Source: an uncultured Clostridia bacterium (GTDB taxonomy: Bacteria > Bacillota > Clostridia > Oscillospirales > Oscillospiraceae). Taken from it: DNA of 7,406 nucleotides. The notes under the pieces are model-generated. The model did no database searches and was not told the origin of the DNA. It worked only from the letters and a program-made list of their open reading frames with translations. Shown one piece after another: positions 5,827 through 7,406 of the stretch. The position numbers and the translations under genes are program-made. The stretch lies in the NCBI GenBank assembly GCA_947169005.1, contig CAMVOG010000119.1, positions 1 through 7,406 on the forward strand, in the 5' to 3' direction. How positions within the stretch are numbered: the first letter of the stretch is position 1; every line of letters starts with the position of its first letter.

Positions 5827-6474
5827 GGGGCGGTCCTTCGGATCGCCCTGTTCCCGGCCTTCCAGCTTTTCCAGCCGCGCCCGCAGGGCGGCCAGCTCGG
5901 CGGCGACGGGGTCGGAAACGTGGATCTGGTCCACTTCCTTGACGTAGTTGACCTTTTCGCCCGCCTTGCGGACGATGCGGGCGGGGATGCCCACGGCGGT
6001 GGCGTCGGGCGGGACGGCCTGCAGCACCACGGCGTTGGCCGCGATGCGGGCGTTGTCCCCCACGGTGAAGGGCCCCAGGACCTTGGCCCCGCTGCCCACC
6101 AGCACGTTGTTGCCCAGGGTGGGGTGGCGCTTGCCGTGGTCCTTGCCCGTGCCGCCCAGGGTCACGCCCTGGTAAAGCAGACAGTCGTCCCCGATCTCGG
6201 CGGTCTCGCCGATGACGGTGCCCATGCCGTGGTCGATCACCAGGCGGTGGCCGATGGTCGCCCCCGGGTGGATCTCAATGCCCGTAAAATGCCGCGACCA
6301 CTGGGACACCATGCGCGCCAGAAAGCGCAGACGGTGCCTGTAGAGGAAGTGGGCAAAGCGGTGGTATATGATGGCGTGGACGCCCTGGTACAGCAGCAGG
6401 ATCTCCAGGGAGGAGCGGGCTGCCGGGTCCCTCGCTTTATAGGCGTTCAGCGTTTCGCGGAGGTTTTTGAACAT
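5818..6474 (-). CDS. cysE: Serine O-acetyltransferase
   Basis: CysE makes O-acetylserine from serine and acetyl-CoA, the first step of cysteine synthesis. The 218-residue length matches the short Firmicute form (B. subtilis about 217) without the long N-terminal extension of E. coli. After a helical N-terminus, a left-handed beta-helix of hexapeptide repeats begins at HPGATIG (69-75). The catalytic Asp81-His82 lies in IDHGMGTVIGETAEIG (80-95). The active-site/acetyl-CoA loop YQGVTLGGTGKDHGKRHP (101-118) carries His117. GIPARIV closes the repeat domain, followed by a charged helical tail (AAELAALRARLEKLEGRE). The start is supported by GAGGT (6484-6488), 9 bases upstream and overlapping the lexA stop. 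The last two sense codons (Glu-Leu) and the TGA stop are written in heptamer repeat sequence, so the natural C-terminus appears to have been reset by the array. Confidence 0.96.
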   Translation of the reverse strand: MFKNLRETLNAYKARDPAARSSLEILLLYQGVHAIIYHRFAHFLYRHRLRFLARMVSQWSRHFTGIEIHPGATIGHRLVIDHGMGTVIGETAEIGDDCLLYQGVTLGGTGKDHGKRHPTLGNNVLVGSGAKVLGPFTVGDNARIAANAVVLQAVPPDATAVGIPARIVRKAGEKVNYVKEVDQIHVSDPVAAELAALRARLEKLEGREQGDPKDRPEL

Positions 6475-6486
6475 AAAAGCAGGACC

Positions 6487-7074
6487 TCAGTATTGGCGCA
6501 CGACCGCCGTGACCTTGCCGAGCAGAGTGGCCTCGCTCCCGTCGATGGGGGCGTAGTTGTCGTTCTCCGGCAGCAGCCACACGCTGCCGCCCCGGATGGT
6601 GAGGCGCTTGCAGGTGGCCTCGTCCCCGATGAGGGCCACGACGATCTCACCCTCGTCGGCGGTCTCCTGTCTGCGGACCACGATCATGTCCCCGTCCAGG
6701 ATGCCCGCGTTGATCATGGAATCCCCCTTGATGCGCAGGGCGAAATACTCCCCGCTTTTCTCGGGATCATAAGGGAGGCGGCCGATGGCGTCCTCTACCG
6801 CCAGAATGGGGGAGCCCGCCGCCACCGTGCCCAGAATGGGCACGCCGGAGGCGCTTTCGCCCACCAGCCGGATGGAGCGGTTCTGCCCCTCGGCGCGCTT
6901 GATGTAGCCCGCCTTCTCCAGCCTGTTCAGATGGCTGTGTACCGTGGAGGGGGAGGAGAGACCCGCCGCCGCGCAGATGTCCCGCACGGAGGGGGGATAG
7001 CCGTTCTCCTTGATGTAGCTGCGGATGCAGTCCAGCACCGCGCTTTGTGCCTTGGTCAGTTTTGCCATTTTCAT
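6487..7074 (-). CDS. lexA: LexA repressor, SOS regulator
   Basis: LexA represses DNA-damage genes and cleaves itself when stimulated by RecA filaments. The 195-residue product has a winged helix-turn-helix (about 4-72, with GYPPSVRDICAAAGLSSPST at 25-44). The cleavage site is Ala86-Gly87 in VAAGSP. Catalytic Ser119 is in GDSM and Lys156 in ATCKRL (more often ATVKRL). All functional residues are present. The start at 7074 is chosen because GGAAAGGG (7082-7089) lies 7 bases upstream; the ATG at 7068 (MAKLTK) is a close alternative. Upstream in-frame codons to 7161 run through the promoter and are not believed. cysE starts 12 bases after its stop, so lexA is the first gene of a lexA-cysE-cysS run. 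Linking SOS control to cysteine genes by co-transcription is inferred from spacing only. Confidence 0.95.
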   Translation of the reverse strand: MKMAKLTKAQSAVLDCIRSYIKENGYPPSVRDICAAAGLSSPSTVHSHLNRLEKAGYIKRAEGQNRSIRLVGESASGVPILGTVAAGSPILAVEDAIGRLPYDPEKSGEYFALRIKGDSMINAGILDGDMIVVRRQETADEGEIVVALIGDEATCKRLTIRGGSVWLLPENDNYAPIDGSEATLLGKVTAVVRQY

Positions 7075-7081
7075 CACCAGG

Positions 7082-7089
7082 CCCTTTCC
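7082..7089 (-). promoter_or_regulatory. Ribosome binding site that fixes the lexA start
   Basis: GGAAAGGG on the minus strand, 7 bases before the ATG at 7074. It supports the MKMAKLTK start over longer in-frame starts. Confidence 0.65.
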
Positions 7090-7092
7090 GGG

Positions 7093-7111
7093 GCGCCGCG
7101 TTAGACGGCGC
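7093..7111 (-). repeat. GC-rich hairpin in the lexA leader
   Basis: GCGCCG (7093-7098) pairs with CGGCGC (7106-7111) around a 7-base loop. It sits between the lexA -10 and its ribosome binding site, 3 bases from the latter, and could affect translation of lexA. No T-run follows, so it is not a terminator. Confidence 0.6.
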
Positions 7112-7132
7112 TTAAAATCGTACTTACATTCT

Positions 7133-7161
7133 ATTATACATGAACTCCGCCCATAATGCAA
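7133..7161 (-). promoter_or_regulatory. Sigma-A-type promoter of lexA
   Basis: On the minus strand, TTGCAT (7161-7156), a 17-base spacer, then a perfect TATAAT (7138-7133). The -10 lies about 60 bases before the lexA ATG. A GAAC-N4-GTTC LexA box as known from Bacillus is not visible around it. Confidence 0.7.
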
Positions 7162-7167
7162 ATACTA
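7138..7167 (+). promoter_or_regulatory. Possible sigma-G-like promoter for the spore germination gene
   Basis: ACATG (7138-7142), an 18-base spacer and AATACTA (7161-7167) match the B. subtilis sigma-G pattern (gHATr, about 18 bases, CATnnTA) at all but the first base of each element. GerA-type operons are classically transcribed in the forespore by sigma-G, so location and form agree. With such short elements a chance match is quite possible. Confidence 0.35.
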
Positions 7168-7173
7168 ATTGCA
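7157..7173. promoter_or_regulatory. Imperfect 17-bp palindrome in the lexA / germination gene control region
   Basis: TGCAAATACTAATTGCA pairs at 7 of 8 symmetric positions around a central C. It overlaps the lexA -35 and the possible -10 of the divergent gene, where a bound repressor could affect both. The bound protein is unknown; LexA itself is one candidate because no classical box is seen. Confidence 0.4.
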
Positions 7174-7219
7174 GTTTCTTGGTAGGTTTTTTGCAAAAAA
7201 TTGAGGGGAGGTAGCCAAT

Positions 7220-7406
7220 ATGCCGCCGGAGAGGGAGGAAAAGCTCAGCCCGGCCGCCGTGCGCCGCCTTCTGGGCGGCAGCGACGACCTGAATGAGCGG
7301 GAGCTGAGCCTGGGCGGCCCGGGGGGTCCGCGGGCCACGCTGTTCTATATAGAAGGACTGGTCAGCGGCGAAACCGTGGCCCGGGAGGTGATCTTCCCGG
7401 CAGGGG
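7220..7406 (+). CDS. GerA-family spore germination protein, N-terminal fragment cut by the window end
   Basis: An open frame of 62 visible codons runs off the right edge. The ATG is fixed by GGGGAGGT (7205-7212), 7 bases upstream. The visible part has a short hydrophilic start followed by VRRLLGGSDDLNERELSLGG and then ATLFYIEGLVSGETVAREVIFP. This matches the start of GerA-type A subunits (GerAA, GerKA, SpoVAF), where a D/R-rich segment is followed by a YIDGLVD-like strand and a VLxPL-like turn. These proteins form part of the germinant receptor in the inner spore membrane and respond to nutrients. Membrane segments lie beyond the window, so the exact paralogue cannot be named. It is divergent from lexA. 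Confidence 0.75.
   Translation, partial: MPPEREEKLSPAAVRRLLGGSDDLNERELSLGGPGGPRATLFYIEGLVSGETVAREVIFPAG

Noticed and set aside
5920..7104. Plus-strand open frame of 394 codons opposite cysE and lexA
   Set aside because: It covers two clear genes on the other strand and has low-complexity Gly/Val/His/Asp composition.
7133..7158. ATTAT/ATAAT inverted repeat around the lexA -10 spacer as an operator
   Set aside because: The arms are only 5 bp, AT-rich and partly the -10 itself, so chance explains it.
7075..7161. Extended N-terminus of LexA from 7161
   Set aside because: It would run through the TATAAT promoter and the leader hairpin; LexA proteins begin near MAKLTK.

Overview
The window suggests a spore-forming, GC-rich member of the Clostridia (Firmicutes), perhaps a gut Oscillospirales-type bacterium. 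Three things support this: a GerA-family spore-germination gene begins at the right edge; lexA is followed by cysE and cysS in a Gram-positive-style cysteine cluster; and the core genes are strongly GC-rich with Firmicute-type AGGAGG ribosome binding sites. The genus is inferred, not shown.

Left block (1-2637, + strand): the 3' part of feoB (ferrous iron permease), a 51-residue FeoB-associated cysteine-rich membrane protein that starts at the base after the feoB stop, and mobB (GTP-binding protein of molybdopterin-dinucleotide synthesis). The close spacing suggests one metal-related operon whose beginning lies left of the window.

Middle block (about 2638-4190) looks accessory. A Uma2-family (DUF820) nuclease-fold gene has its own extended -10 promoter, a strong ribosome binding site and a perfect 15-bp-stem terminator. 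On the opposite strand is a 184-residue Trp/Tyr-rich protein resembling polymorphic-toxin immunity proteins. It has its own consensus-like promoter and visibly lower GC than its neighbours; no toxin partner is visible.

Right block (4199-7161, - strand): lexA, cysE and cysS run right to left. cysE starts 12 bases after lexA. The cysE-cysS gap is almost wholly filled by 18 exact-length copies of a 7-bp repeat, and the cysE stop codon lies inside that repeat. A second, six-copy 7-bp array of related sequence begins at the base after the cysS stop. cysS is therefore bracketed by two heptamer arrays of one degenerate family, the most unusual feature of the window.

Far right: lexA and the GerA-type gene diverge from a 145-bp region in which the lexA -35, a possible forespore sigma-G-like promoter and an imperfect 17-bp palindrome overlap. 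No classical Firmicute LexA box (GAAC-N4-GTTC) is visible there.

No rRNA, tRNA, CRISPR array, insertion sequence or phage gene was recognised. No single new multi-gene system stands out. The best candidates for novelty are the heptamer arrays, the orphan immunity-like gene with the neighbouring Uma2 gene, and the overlapping lexA/ger control region.
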